A DNA stretch of 45,983 nucleotides from an uncultured bacterium (GCA_903872035.1 CAIQIZ010000004.1:1-45983); one strand, 5' to 3'; shown: positions 1 through 8,217, numbered from the stretch's first letter. Numbers and translations: made by a program. Notes: generated by a model not told the origin, from the sequence alone.

Positions 1-2
1 AA

Positions 3-125
3 GGTTGCCACAACAAGATCAAGCTCATCAAGAGAATGTCTTACGGATTTCGCAATTTCAAAAACTACGTACTCAAAATCACATTGGCATTTTTGCCTTT
101 CATTTTCCTAAATCTTCCACACTGA
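3..125 (+). pseudogene. C-terminal end of an ISL3-type transposase (cut by window edge)
   Basis: Frame 3 from the window edge is open for 40 codons and ends in TGA at 123-125. The peptide contains NKIKLIKRMSYGFRNF followed by a hydrophobic tail. The pattern 'NKIK.IKR..YG.RNF.N' is the conserved C-terminus of ISL3-family (IS204/IS1001/IS1165) DDE transposases. Only this tail is visible, so whether the element is intact upstream cannot be judged. The ribosomal genes begin about 100 bases later, so the insertion lies just upstream of rpsB and could affect its transcription. Confidence 0.75.
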
Positions 126-226
126 TATTCAAAGAACCGCGGATATAGAGGAACTGATACCTTTTTTGAGGTGCAGTCTCCAGACGTTGACTTCGAGCCG
201 GTATTTTGATAGCTTATATGCTACTT

Positions 227-943
227 ATGGATACAAAGAAAACAATGGAAACGATGTTCGGAGTAGGTGCGCATTTTGGATTGGGTCGCTCACGACGCCA
301 TCCGACTGTTTCGTCATACATTTTTGGAACAAAAAATAGAACTGACATATTCGATCTAGAAAAGACAGAAGCCCTGCTTGAAAAAGCCAAGGTTTTTGTA
401 AGCTCTTTGGCTAGTGAAGGAAAGACGATTCTATTTGTAGGCGGCAAGAAAGAGGCTTCGGCTGCGGTAAAGCATTCGGCACAGTCGCTCAATATGCCAT
501 TTGTCGAAGGACGCTGGATCGGTGGTACAATCACAAATTTTGGACAGATAAGGAAGCGCATCGATCGCTACGAGAAATTGGTCTCGGATCGAGAGAAGGG
601 TGAGTTGGCTAAATACACAAAAAGAGAGCGTATGCTTATAGACAAGGAGATCGCATCTCTCGAAAAGATGTTCTTGGGGATTGTATCTCTAAAGAAGGCA
701 CCTGATGCGCTATTCATCATCGATCCACGACATGAGAAGAGCGCTATCAAAGAAGCCGCTGATTTCAATATCCCTGTCATCGCTTTAGCCAGTTCTGACT
801 GCAATATCGGAAAGATCGCTTATCCCATGGTTGGAAATGATGCGGCCAAGGCCAGTATCCAATACTTTGTTGATGAGATCACCTCCTCTTATCAGAAGGG
901 AAAGTTGACCGTCAAGGCTCCGACTCCGTTGAAGGCAGCCTAG
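227..943 (+). CDS. rpsB: 30S ribosomal protein S2
   Basis: The protein carries the S2 signature regions: an N-terminal GVGAHFG motif, SYIFGTKN, IFDLEKT, a central FVEGRWIGGTITNF block, and DALFIIDPRHEKSAIKEA near residue 165. Size (about 238 residues) fits bacterial S2. It binds the 30S body/head junction and is needed for S1 docking and initiation. Possible starts are TTG 206, ATG 218 and ATG 227; I chose 227 because homology begins just after it, but none has a clear Shine-Dalgarno. It is followed by tsf, the classical rpsB-tsf pair. Confidence 0.95.
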   Translation: MDTKKTMETMFGVGAHFGLGRSRRHPTVSSYIFGTKNRTDIFDLEKTEALLEKAKVFVSSLASEGKTILFVGGKKEASAAVKHSAQSLNMPFVEGRWIGGTITNFGQIRKRIDRYEKLVSDREKGELAKYTKRERMLIDKEIASLEKMFLGIVSLKKAPDALFIIDPRHEKSAIKEAADFNIPVIALASSDCNIGKIAYPMVGNDAAKASIQYFVDEITSSYQKGKLTVKAPTPLKAA

Positions 944-1059
944 AGACAGATTTTCGGTTTTTACCTCATATCATTATGATCGGTCCCATTTTCCCTTTTT
1001 TACTAGAAGAGCAGAGTGAATTATCAACAAGCACTCCGCAAATTAAAAAAGAAAATCCA

Positions 1060-1689
1060 ATGAATTCAAAAAAACCAGCTGTTCCAGAGAACAAGCCTAC
1101 AGTCGCTATCACAACAGAACAGATCAAAGAGCTCCGCGATCAAACCGGCATTTCTATCATGCAATGCAAGAAGGCATTGGAAGAGGCTGGTGGCGATATG
1201 GCCAAAGCCATCGTCATATTGCAAAAGAAGAGTGGTGAGCTTTCGGCCAAGAAAGGCAGCCGAACATTCCGGGCTGGCGCGATTCAGGCATATATCCATG
1301 CCAACGGCACGCTCGGTTCAATGGTAGAACTCGACTGCGAGAGCGATTTCGTGTCCAATAACGACGAATTCAAGGCTTTGGCGCGTGATATCGCTATGCA
1401 TGTGACCGCCACCAATCCCAAATTCTTGAAAAAAGATGATATACTAGAGGCAGACAAAAAGGCGGCTCGCGAAGTATTCGAAGCGGAAGTCAAAGGCAAG
1501 CCCGAAGCAGTGAGGAAGACGATCCTCGACGGCAAGCTCGAAGCGTATTTCGGGGAGATGGTCCTTTTAGATCAGCCGTTCATCAAGGATAACTCAGTTA
1601 CGATCCAAGGTCTTATCGACAAGGCTGTCCAGAAATTCGGCGAGAAGATCGCCGTCACGAGGTTCATAAGGTTCAAAGCTCTAGAGTAA
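1060..1689 (+). CDS. tsf: Translation elongation factor Ts
   Basis: EF-Ts recycles EF-Tu from GDP to GTP. The N-terminal UBA-like segment has the hallmark LRDQTGISIMQCKKALEEA, followed by a SAKKGSR segment and the dimerisation core (AYIHANGTLGSMVELDCESDFV, the universally conserved 'L.E.NCETDFV' region). At about 209 residues it is a compact EF-Ts with a shortened second core subdomain, as in many reduced bacteria. An upstream in-frame start at 976 exists, but ATG 1060 gives a normal N-terminus. It sits 116 bases after rpsB and is probably co-transcribed with it. Confidence 0.95.
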   Translation: MNSKKPAVPENKPTVAITTEQIKELRDQTGISIMQCKKALEEAGGDMAKAIVILQKKSGELSAKKGSRTFRAGAIQAYIHANGTLGSMVELDCESDFVSNNDEFKALARDIAMHVTATNPKFLKKDDILEADKKAAREVFEAEVKGKPEAVRKTILDGKLEAYFGEMVLLDQPFIKDNSVTIQGLIDKAVQKFGEKIAVTRFIRFKALE

Positions 1690-1705
1690 TCTAGAACCCA
1701 TCAAT

Positions 1706-2080
1706 ATGTATCCACTAATCATAACGTTCTACCTTTCCTTCATAGGCATCATTGTCATGGTTCTCATGAAGCGCCACGAGGTGAAGTCCGGTAAGGTCAC
1801 GGTCGTCTCGCGCCTGGGACAGGGAAGCGACCAATTCTTTCATCGCATATTTTCTCTTGTTAAAGAGGGGGCTTCTTATGTCAACAAGCATTCATTCATC
1901 GCCATCGCTCAAGTTGCAGCATTCCACGTTCTTTTGCCCATCCGCAAGATTTACGTCGAGCTAAAACATCGTGCTCTTTCCAATCCACATTCACGTAAAG
2001 TCGTCGATGCTGTTCGTGGCCGGGGCGAGATAACTCCTCACAGCGCATCGTTCTATTTGAGAAGGATCGGTGACAAGTAA
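1706..2080 (+). CDS. Conserved small membrane protein, function unknown
   Basis: A 124-residue protein with one N-terminal transmembrane helix (about residues 3-21, ending MVLMKRHEVKSG) and a basic cytoplasmic body rich in His, Arg and Lys. It starts 16 bases after tsf and probably shares its transcript. A second weakly hydrophobic stretch near residues 65-80 (FIAIAQVAAFHVLLPI) could be a second helix. I recognise the general type from parcubacterial translation loci but no named family; no catalytic motif is visible. Confidence 0.7.
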   Translation: MYPLIITFYLSFIGIIVMVLMKRHEVKSGKVTVVSRLGQGSDQFFHRIFSLVKEGASYVNKHSFIAIAQVAAFHVLLPIRKIYVELKHRALSNPHSRKVVDAVRGRGEITPHSASFYLRRIGDK

Positions 2081-2141
2081 GATGTTCGAGTTGATACTTA
2101 GTCGATTTACTGTTACCTTATGGAGGTAATTTTTTAATTAC

Positions 2142-2214
2142 GCCGCCTTAGCTCAGTTGGTAGAGCAACGCTTTTGTAAAGCGAAGGTCCCCAGTTCAAG
2201 TCTGGGAGGCGGCT
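2142..2214 (+). tRNA. tRNA-Thr (anticodon TGT)
   Basis: Full cloverleaf: acceptor GCCGCCT/AGGCGGC, D-arm GCTC...GAGC with GG in the loop, anticodon loop TTTGTAA giving TGT, T-arm with TTCAAGT loop, discriminator T. The anticodon stem has one mismatch at 27-43. No CCA is encoded. Its 3' end lies one base before the ATG of the next gene, so tRNA 3' processing must cut right at the start codon of that mRNA. Confidence 0.95.
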
Positions 2215-2215
2215 C

Positions 2216-2440
2216 ATGAAGGGAGGCTCGAAAATTAAGCCGGGTATCTACAAACACTATAAGGGCGGTTTGTATAAGGTGCTATTTATTGCCAGACACT
2301 CGGAAACTTTAGAGGAAATGGTAGTCTATGAGCATGTTGAGAAATCAGCTGATAAGTATTGGGTGCGGCCACTCTCCATGTTCAAGGAATCGGTGCTAGT
2401 AGATGGAAAGAAAGTGAGGAGATTTACGCTCATTAAGTAA
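2216..2440 (+). CDS. DUF1653 domain protein
   Basis: A 74-residue protein matching the DUF1653 layout: PGIYKHYKGGLYKVLFIARHSET, VVYEH near the middle, WVRPLSMFKESV, and a closing RRFTLI. The family is small, beta-rich and widespread in bacteria, with no established biochemical function. The gene begins one base after tRNA-Thr, so it has no room for its own promoter or a Shine-Dalgarno outside the tRNA. It is probably expressed from the tRNA transcript, possibly as a leaderless mRNA after tRNase Z cleavage. Confidence 0.85.
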   Translation: MKGGSKIKPGIYKHYKGGLYKVLFIARHSETLEEMVVYEHVEKSADKYWVRPLSMFKESVLVDGKKVRRFTLIK

Positions 2441-2479
2441 GAGGTGAAATTTTACGCGTTTTTTGCTAGAGTAATAGCC

Positions 2480-3619
2480 ATGCGACACATAGTCATAACC
2501 GATCCAAAAGAGAAGGAAATCCTCGCCCAACTCGAAAAGCGCACTGATTTCAAGAGCTTGCGAATGAAGCGTCTCTTGGCCTTGCCAGATCTCACAAAGA
2601 AAGCTAATTCTCCAGTTAAGATCCTTTTTGATCAGATTTTCAAACTTCCCAGATTTGCGGATTTCGATATCGTCGATTTCCCAAAGATAGTGACGGTGGA
2701 GCAGAATTTCAATTTATTGAATACTCCAAAGGACCACCCAAGTAGGAGGGAAACTGATACTTATTATGTGACCGATGATTACCTACTCCGTACGCAGATG
2801 ACGGCCATGTGGTCTTTTTACTTGAAGGATCCAGAGGTATTGAAGCGCCTGGAAACAGAAGGACACATTCAGGCCTTGGCACCCGGCATTGTTTACCGCA
2901 AGGATGAGATAGATAGGCACCATTTCCCGGCATTTCATCAGATCGACGGCTTACTTATTTGCAAGAAGAGCCAGAAAGTCATCACTCAAAATGATCTGAA
3001 AGAGGTTCAAGCCGATTTGGCCAAGGGTATTTTCGGCCCGCAGATCGAGTATAAATTCTTGGAAGACGATTTTCCTTACACAGTGCAAAGCTTGGAAATG
3101 GACATTATGTTCAATGGTAGCTGGCTGGAAGTGAATGGGGCAGGTCTCGTCAATCCAATAGTTTTGAAGAATTTCGGTCTGGATCCAGAGATCTACAATG
3201 GCTGGGCCTTTGGATTTGGAGAGAGGTTGGCCATGATAAAGATGAGCATACCGGATATCCGCATCCTCTGGTCGGATGATCCTCGTATCACCTCACAATT
3301 CATCGACATCGATTCCAAATACAAAGAAGTCAGCAAGTATCCGTCGACTCTGCGCGATATCTCATTCATTGTGGACAAGAGCGTCGGTCTCAACAATTAC
3401 TTTGAGATCGTCCGCGAATATGCCGGTAACCTGATCGAGGAAGTGAAGCTTATCGATAGCTATGAAAATGCCAAGAAGTTCGGCGAAGGAAAGATGAGTT
3501 ACACCTTTCGGATCGTATACTGTTCTCCAGAAAGGACGCTGACGAATGAAGAGGTCAATGGTATCCAAGCTAAGATCATAGAAAAGACCAAATCAGAGCT
3601 CAAAGCGGTGGTGAGGTAG
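2480..3619 (+). CDS. pheS: Single-chain phenylalanyl-tRNA synthetase (PheS core + FDX-ACB domain)
   Basis: Residues about 75-265 form a class II PheRS-alpha core: FNLLNTPKDHPSRRETDTYY (substrate-site block), motif 2-like VYRKDEIDRHHFPAFHQIDG near 138-157, and motif 3 (GWAFGFGERLAMIK) near 250. Residues about 290-379 (YPSTLRDISFIVDKS ... MSYTFRIVYCSPERTLTNEEV) are a ferredoxin-fold anticodon-binding (FDX-ACB) domain, which in ordinary bacteria is the C-terminus of PheT. The order matches the monomeric mitochondrial PheRS. There is no N-terminal coiled coil and no pheT nearby; dus follows. I chose ATG 2480 over an upstream GTG at 2444. It should charge tRNA-Phe. Confidence 0.88.
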   Translation: MRHIVITDPKEKEILAQLEKRTDFKSLRMKRLLALPDLTKKANSPVKILFDQIFKLPRFADFDIVDFPKIVTVEQNFNLLNTPKDHPSRRETDTYYVTDDYLLRTQMTAMWSFYLKDPEVLKRLETEGHIQALAPGIVYRKDEIDRHHFPAFHQIDGLLICKKSQKVITQNDLKEVQADLAKGIFGPQIEYKFLEDDFPYTVQSLEMDIMFNGSWLEVNGAGLVNPIVLKNFGLDPEIYNGWAFGFGERLAMIKMSIPDIRILWSDDPRITSQFIDIDSKYKEVSKYPSTLRDISFIVDKSVGLNNYFEIVREYAGNLIEEVKLIDSYENAKKFGEGKMSYTFRIVYCSPERTLTNEEVNGIQAKIIEKTKSELKAVVR

Positions 3620-3661
3620 AAGTCAGGCCTCCACCGATAATCAGAATATAGCTATTCCTAT

Positions 3662-4699
3662 ATGATTCAACACATTTCTGCGGTAGAGGCGAAGCCTCCA
3701 CGATATTTTTGGAGCTCTCTTCCTAGGCCATTTTTCGTGCTTGCCCCTATGGCAAATGTCACGGATTCGATTTTCCGAAAGGTTATTACCAAGTATGGCA
3801 AGCCAGATGTATTTTGGACCGAATTTGTATCGGCTGACGGTTTGATTTCGACTGGTCAGAAACGACTGCTACCGGATTTAAAATATTTTGCGAAGGAACG
3901 ACCTATAGTTGCTCAGCTATTCACTGGCAATCCAGAATCGATGAGGAAGGCGGCCGAATTGGTGGCTAAGCTGAAATTTGATGGTCTAGATATCAATATG
4001 GGTTGCCCGGATAGGGCTGTTCAAAAACAGGGTGGTGGAGCAGCGCTCATGAAGAAACCCGAATTGGCACTAGAAATACTGAGAGCCGCTAGGGAAGGAG
4101 TAAGAAGCAAGGAGGATGGAGTCAACATTCCTGTCTCTATCAAAACTCGGATCGGCTTCAATCAGGTCGATCTTAAATGGATTGAACTACTTCTTATGCA
4201 GAAATTGCCGGCCTTAACTGTTCATTTGAGGACTCGCAAAGAAATGTCTGATGTACCAGCTCATTGGGAAATGATGCCGGAAATCATTCGTCTGCGTGAT
4301 GAGATTCAAGCAGATTTGAAGCCTAGCGAGCGCACACTCATTATTGGAAATGGCGACGTAGAAACTATCGAAAAAGGCCGCGAATTAGCAGCGAAGTATG
4401 GATGCGACGGCATAATGATAGGTCGTGGGATTTTCGGCAAGCCGTGGCTTTTTGAAAATGTCCGCAAAGGAGATGCTAAGCCAAAGTCTCCAGAGCAACG
4501 GTTGAAGATACTTCTCGAGCACGCCAAACTATTTGAAAAGAGCTATTGTGGCAAGAAGCGGATCAAGAACTTCGAAGTCATGAAAAAGCACTTCAAAGCT
4601 TATGTCTCTGGCTGGGACGGTGCCAAGGAATTGCGAGCGAAGCTGATGGTGGTCGAGAGCGCTAAAGATGTGGAAAAACTCATTAGACCTTTGCTGTAA
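3662..4699 (+). CDS. dus: tRNA-dihydrouridine synthase
   Basis: FMN-dependent TIM-barrel enzyme that reduces uridines in the tRNA D-loop. Visible motifs: VLAPMANVTDSIFR near the N-terminus, DINMGCPDRAVQKQGGGAAL with the catalytic Cys, IKTRIGF, LTVHLRTRKE, and a C-terminal IIGNGDV and GIMIGRGIFGKPW phosphate-binding block. The Dus signature usually reads NxGCP..V....GSAL; here an extra Gly run precedes AAL. A short purine-rich repeat is embedded in frame at about 4095-4124 and encodes EGVRSKEDGV, as also seen in gnd and pgl. The first 25 residues precede family homology, so the true start may be later. Confidence 0.93.
   Translation: MIQHISAVEAKPPRYFWSSLPRPFFVLAPMANVTDSIFRKVITKYGKPDVFWTEFVSADGLISTGQKRLLPDLKYFAKERPIVAQLFTGNPESMRKAAELVAKLKFDGLDINMGCPDRAVQKQGGGAALMKKPELALEILRAAREGVRSKEDGVNIPVSIKTRIGFNQVDLKWIELLLMQKLPALTVHLRTRKEMSDVPAHWEMMPEIIRLRDEIQADLKPSERTLIIGNGDVETIEKGRELAAKYGCDGIMIGRGIFGKPWLFENVRKGDAKPKSPEQRLKILLEHAKLFEKSYCGKKRIKNFEVMKKHFKAYVSGWDGAKELRAKLMVVESAKDVEKLIRPLL
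4095..4124 (+). repeat. Purine-rich repeat inside dus (copy 1 of 3)
   Basis: The stretch reads as ggagtaag-aagcaaggaggatgga with almost no pyrimidines and encodes GVRSKEDGV between two helices of the Dus barrel. It shares its core (aagcaaggaggaaggagtaa with two changes) with copies in gnd (13505-13541) and pgl (14146-14174), read in the same protein frame each time. Low complexity favours slippage, but the matching order of units in three unrelated genes suggests a dispersed in-frame repeat. Confidence 0.5.
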
Positions 4700-4754
4700 A
4701 TCCTGTTAAGGTGTAGGCAGTTCTTTAGAATCAACTTCGGAATCATTATGTCTT

Positions 4755-5201
4755 ATGAGTACTCAATATTTGTCCGCCGATCTGGTCGTCATTCCTGTTC
4801 CGGGTGCGTGCCTGTGCCTACCGTCAGCGAGGCAGTACGAACTGTACAAACGTGTCTCATTCGGATTCAGTGCTTTTTCGAATGAATTTCACAGTTCGGT
4901 CTGGCTGCTGGATATATTGGACAACGCTTTCACGACTCGGTTCTTCGAACATCGGGTCAAGGCATGGCTCAAAGCGGAAATCGAGAAGACCGGCGAACCA
5001 TTCTATTTACCGAACTGGCTCGACATGTACGGCCGAATGTCGGCATATTCCCGACGTATCCAGCTCCCGCTATCATCGCTGGTCGTCGGTTACGGTATGG
5101 ATCTGGAGGATGAAAGCATTTTGCAAGATATCCAGTATCACTTTCTGGATGATCTCTGGAAAGGTGCGGCAGCCATGTTCAAAGATCAGTTGCCGAAGTA
5201 G
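4755..5201 (+). CDS. Hypothetical soluble protein
   Basis: A 148-residue protein without signal peptide or membrane helix. It is rich in aromatic residues and predicted mainly helical (LDILDNAFTTRFFEHRVKAWLKAEIEK; LQDIQYHFLDDLWKGAAAMF). I do not recognise a family or a catalytic motif. A second frame (4804-5214) is also open, but its composition looks like a shadow. The gene is followed by its own Rho-independent terminator at 5223-5252, supporting a real, separately ended transcript between dus and dnaX. Confidence 0.6.
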   Translation: MSTQYLSADLVVIPVPGACLCLPSARQYELYKRVSFGFSAFSNEFHSSVWLLDILDNAFTTRFFEHRVKAWLKAEIEKTGEPFYLPNWLDMYGRMSAYSRRIQLPLSSLVVGYGMDLEDESILQDIQYHFLDDLWKGAAAMFKDQLPK

Positions 5202-5222
5202 CTTTCAATTTTAGAGCATAAA

Positions 5223-5252
5223 GCAGCGGGCCGGAGACCTGCTGCATTTTTA
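5223..5252 (+). terminator. Rho-independent terminator
   Basis: GCAGC(gGG)...(CCt)GCTGC hairpin followed directly by ATTTTTATCTTTT. It ends the 148-residue gene and separates it from dnaX. Confidence 0.75.
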
Positions 5253-5300
5253 TCTTTTCGAGACCTTTATTCTTGATACCTAATACCTTATACTTACCGC

Positions 5301-6317
5301 ATGGCCGTTCTATACCGCACATACCGTCCGACGAAATGGTCAGAAGTCGTTGGACAGGATCATATAGTCAATGCCTTGAAAGATGCGTTGGCAAATCAGC
5401 GAACAGCTCACGCGTACCTATTTTCTGGCTCAAGGGGAACAGGCAAGACCACCACGGCACGAATTCTTGCGCATGAATTGAAGACCAATGACGAGGATAT
5501 CTATGAGATAGATGCCGCTTCGAATAGAGGCATAGATAACATCCGGGAGCTTCGCGAGCATGTGTCAGTCTTACCGTTTTCTTCGCCATTCAAAGTCTAC
5601 ATCATAGATGAAGTGCATATGCTTTCCAAGGAAGCCTGGAATGCTCTTTTGAAGACTTTGGAGGAGCCGCCGAAGCATGTGGTCTTCGTTCTGGCTACGA
5701 CGGAGCTTGATAAGGTGCCAGATACAATCATTTCTCGCTGCCAGACGTTCACCTTCCGAAAACCAGGTCGTGAGGTCTTGCGCAAAGAATTGCAGCGCAT
5801 CGCAACCAAAGAAGGTATTACGATCGACGCTGGTGCAGCAGATCTTCTAGCGCTGCTAGGTGACGGATCATTCCGAGATGCGCTTGGAATGCTAGAAAAA
5901 GTGATTGCTGCTTCTTCTGACAAAAAAATCAGTCGTGTGGAAGTCGAGAACATTACCGGCGCTCCGCGAGCGGGTCTCGTCAATTCATTCATCGAGGCTT
6001 TGATAGGGAAGAATTCCGACTCGGCCCTGAAAAGTGTCAGCGAAGCGGAAAAGTCAGGTATTGCCATGACTATTTTCGTGACGCTCATCTTGGAGAAGAT
6101 GCGGTTCATTCTGCTTCTGCAACATTCAGCATCTTCGAAGGCTAGCATCCAGGAGAGAGTCTCGCCTGATGATTTCGAATTCATTTCGGCCCAGGTGGGG
6201 AAGAAAACATTGACGCCAGTCATGCTCTCTATCGTCCTTGCCGCGGCCGAATCAACGGCTCGTGCCAGAATAGAGCAATTACCCCTCGAATTGGCTGTTG
6301 TGGAGATTTGTGCTTAA
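5301..6317 (+). CDS. dnaX: DNA polymerase III gamma/tau subunit, short form
   Basis: AAA+ clamp-loader subunit. Motifs: YRPTKWSEVVGQDHI (box II), Walker A GSRGTGKTTTAR, Walker B/DExx VYIIDEVHMLSKEAWNALLKTLEEPP, sensor 1 LATTELDKVPDTIISRCQ, and sensor 2 GDGSFRDALGMLE. At 338 residues it ends soon after domain III, so no tau-specific C-terminus exists. The zinc-binding insert normally lying between the Walker A helix and EIDAASNRG (C..C..C cluster) is absent: the chain runs ILAHELKTNDEDIYEIDAAS. It follows a terminator, so it has its own promoter; tRNA-Gln follows 14 bases later. Confidence 0.93.
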   Translation: MAVLYRTYRPTKWSEVVGQDHIVNALKDALANQRTAHAYLFSGSRGTGKTTTARILAHELKTNDEDIYEIDAASNRGIDNIRELREHVSVLPFSSPFKVYIIDEVHMLSKEAWNALLKTLEEPPKHVVFVLATTELDKVPDTIISRCQTFTFRKPGREVLRKELQRIATKEGITIDAGAADLLALLGDGSFRDALGMLEKVIAASSDKKISRVEVENITGAPRAGLVNSFIEALIGKNSDSALKSVSEAEKSGIAMTIFVTLILEKMRFILLLQHSASSKASIQERVSPDDFEFISAQVGKKTLTPVMLSIVLAAAESTARARIEQLPLELAVVEICA

Positions 6318-6331
6318 ATGATGTGACCTAT

Positions 6332-6402
6332 TGGGGGGTCGTCTAACGGTAGGACAGCAGCCTTTGAAGCTGTTTATGAAGGTCCGATTCCTTCCCCCCC
6401 AG
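6332..6402 (+). tRNA. tRNA-Gln (anticodon TTG)
   Basis: Acceptor TGGGGGG/CCCCCCA with discriminator G, D-stem GTCT/GGAC, anticodon stem GCAGC/GCTGT with loop CTTTGAA (anticodon TTG), T-arm GAAGG-TCCGATT-CCTTC. The weak U1-A72 pair is typical of tRNA-Gln and used by GlnRS. CCA is not encoded. Confidence 0.95.
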
Positions 6403-6413
6403 CAAAAAATCGC

Positions 6414-7163
6414 ATGAAAAAAATCGTCGCCATAGGAGGAGGTGAAATCGGAAGTCCTGGATGTCTGATTGAAACCACTAAAATCGATAAGGAGATCATC
6501 CGTCTCTCCGGTAAGAAGAGACCTCGCGTGCTTTTTATACCTACAGCTAGTTCTGATTCGGATGGCTATTTTGAGACTGTGAAAAAACATTTTGGGAAAC
6601 GGTTGGGATGCGAAGTAGACGTGCTCCGAGTGATCAAAGAAAAACTTTCCCGCGCGGAAATCGAGCGAAAAGTATTGTCTTCTGACATTGTTTATGTAGG
6701 GGGTGGCAACACGCTGAAAATGATCCGGATCTGGAAATCGTGTCGTTTAGATATCATATTACAGAAAGCTTGGGACAAAGGCATCGTTCTTTCCGGCCTA
6801 AGCGCAGGGTCGATTTGCTGGTTCCGCAATGGGACTTCGGATTCCAGACGATTCAAAAATCCCGATGCTGATCTTATAAAAGTCAGCGGACTGGGATTTA
6901 TTCCTGCCACGCATTCTCCGCACTATGATGTCGAAAAAGACCGCCGTCCGGGGTTGAAGAAGATAATGCAGAAAACCTCAGGCATTGCTATAGCCATAGA
7001 CAATTGTTGTGCTGTCGAATTCATAGATAATACATATCGCGTCATTGCCTCAAAACCTGCAGCAAAGGCATATAAGGTGTATTGGAAGGCAGGTAAACAT
7101 TACGAAATAGAAATTTTAAAACAGAAGAAATTCTTGCCATTATTTGACTTACTGACTAAATAG
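6414..7163 (+). CDS. Peptidase S51 (PepE/cyanophycinase-like) family protein
   Basis: 249 residues with the class I glutamine-amidotransferase-like fold of family S51. Visible: MKKIVAIGGGEIG at the N-terminus, RVLFIPTASSDSDGYFE, VYVGGGNTLKMI, and the nucleophile elbow GLSAGSICWF with the catalytic Ser, then SPHYDVEKDRRPG, where the His of the dyad lies. PepE cleaves Asp-X dipeptides; other members act on cyanophycin, so the substrate is open. It starts 12 bases after tRNA-Gln and probably uses the tRNA transcript. No signal peptide, so cytoplasmic. Confidence 0.85.
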   Translation: MKKIVAIGGGEIGSPGCLIETTKIDKEIIRLSGKKRPRVLFIPTASSDSDGYFETVKKHFGKRLGCEVDVLRVIKEKLSRAEIERKVLSSDIVYVGGGNTLKMIRIWKSCRLDIILQKAWDKGIVLSGLSAGSICWFRNGTSDSRRFKNPDADLIKVSGLGFIPATHSPHYDVEKDRRPGLKKIMQKTSGIAIAIDNCCAVEFIDNTYRVIASKPAAKAYKVYWKAGKHYEIEILKQKKFLPLFDLLTK

Positions 7164-7267
7164 TTGCAGGAATTTTTTGTATACGTTACTATAAATATTT
7201 GAGTCAAATCATGATACTTATTCACATCGAATAAGCCGATTTGATTTGTTCAGTTACATACATAGTT

Positions 7268-7819
7268 ATGAAGACAATGCTCCAAGCACCTCCTCGGCTC
7301 GCTCGAACGGGTTCCTCGGGACCTCTTAGCGAGCAAATCATCCCTGCAACTCCTGGCACGAATTACGTCTACTCGTCCCTTTTCACTGGCGAGCGGCCGC
7401 TCTACGCGCTTCTGGATTGTAAGGCCAACAAGTCCCGTGTCCTTGCGCATGCAGCTTTGCTCAGCCGCGAAGTTCATCTGCATTTTGCGTTCGAGGACGC
7501 TGCCCGCGCCAAAGTCTCTTCGATAAAGATGGCCAAGGATGGTGGGCTGCTCGGCAACATCAGCACCGAATTTGACGACGTCTTCGTTGCTCCTGCTGAC
7601 ATTGCGATCGAGGATTTCTACACCGTGAGCGCGCGCCGCGATTCGGGGAAGCTCATTGAGATCTGCCAAGCGGCATGTCAGCAACACAAGACCTGCGCCG
7701 TCGTGGCGCCCGGCATGATCGTTGCTGTGCTGACTGGCGGCGGCAAATATGGTTTGTTCCTGGTGAAGGGTTTAGCATCGATGTCGGCTAGTATCGACGC
7801 CTACCATATCTTGGCGTAG
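7268..7819 (+). CDS. Hypothetical protein
   Basis: About 183 residues from ATG 7268 (an upstream in-frame start at 7241 is possible). No signal peptide or membrane helix. The central part alternates strands and helices (YALLDCKANKSRVLAHAALL; VVAPGMIVAVLTGGGKYGLFLVKG). It is more GC-rich at third positions than neighbouring genes. I recognise no family and no catalytic pattern. A strong terminator follows at 7893, which supports expression. Confidence 0.55.
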   Translation: MKTMLQAPPRLARTGSSGPLSEQIIPATPGTNYVYSSLFTGERPLYALLDCKANKSRVLAHAALLSREVHLHFAFEDAARAKVSSIKMAKDGGLLGNISTEFDDVFVAPADIAIEDFYTVSARRDSGKLIEICQAACQQHKTCAVVAPGMIVAVLTGGGKYGLFLVKGLASMSASIDAYHILA

Positions 7820-7892
7820 AAACCACATATCCGTGTGTTCTCAGCATCGCGACGGGATTCCGGTAGAGAGGCCTCCTGTGACTAGACTTCAG

Positions 7893-7926
7893 AGCGTACC
7901 AATTGGCATGGTACGCTTCTTTTTAT
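7893..7926 (+). terminator. Rho-independent terminator
   Basis: Perfect 8-bp stem AGCGTACC / GGTACGCT with a 9-base loop, followed by TCTTTTTAT. It ends the hypothetical gene at 7268-7819. Confidence 0.8.
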
Positions 7927-7992
7927 GAGCGAGCCATCAATATTATCAATACATGACGCGGACTTAGCCAAAATATAGCACCTCCCATTTAG

Positions 7993-8217
7993 CTACTTAT
8001 CCTCCGGAGCTGCTTCCCATACTTTATGGAAATATGCTTCGCTCTGGGCTTTCTGCTCTGGCTTCGCCCCTTTCATCATATCCTGTGTCATCTTGAACTT
8101 CTCTGGATGTGCCTCTTTGACATGCTTCCAGGCCATATCTGACATCTCTTTTTCCGTGGCGGCTGTCATTTTATGATCGCAGTCTCCGCCGAATTGCGCG
8201 CAAGTGATTGTTTTCAT
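7993..8217 (-). CDS. DUF1059-like small protein
   Basis: A 74-residue protein beginning MKTITCAQFGGDCDHKMTAATEKEMSDMAWKHV, which follows the DUF1059 pattern (MKTITC..LGG.CD.....T.EE......H....H). Family members are small, with conserved Cys residues that may bind metal; function is unknown. The Lys/Met-rich C-terminal half diverges. It is an isolated minus-strand gene between plus-strand neighbours. Confidence 0.75.
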   Translation of the reverse strand: MKTITCAQFGGDCDHKMTAATEKEMSDMAWKHVKEAHPEKFKMTQDMMKGAKPEQKAQSEAYFHKVWEAAPEDK

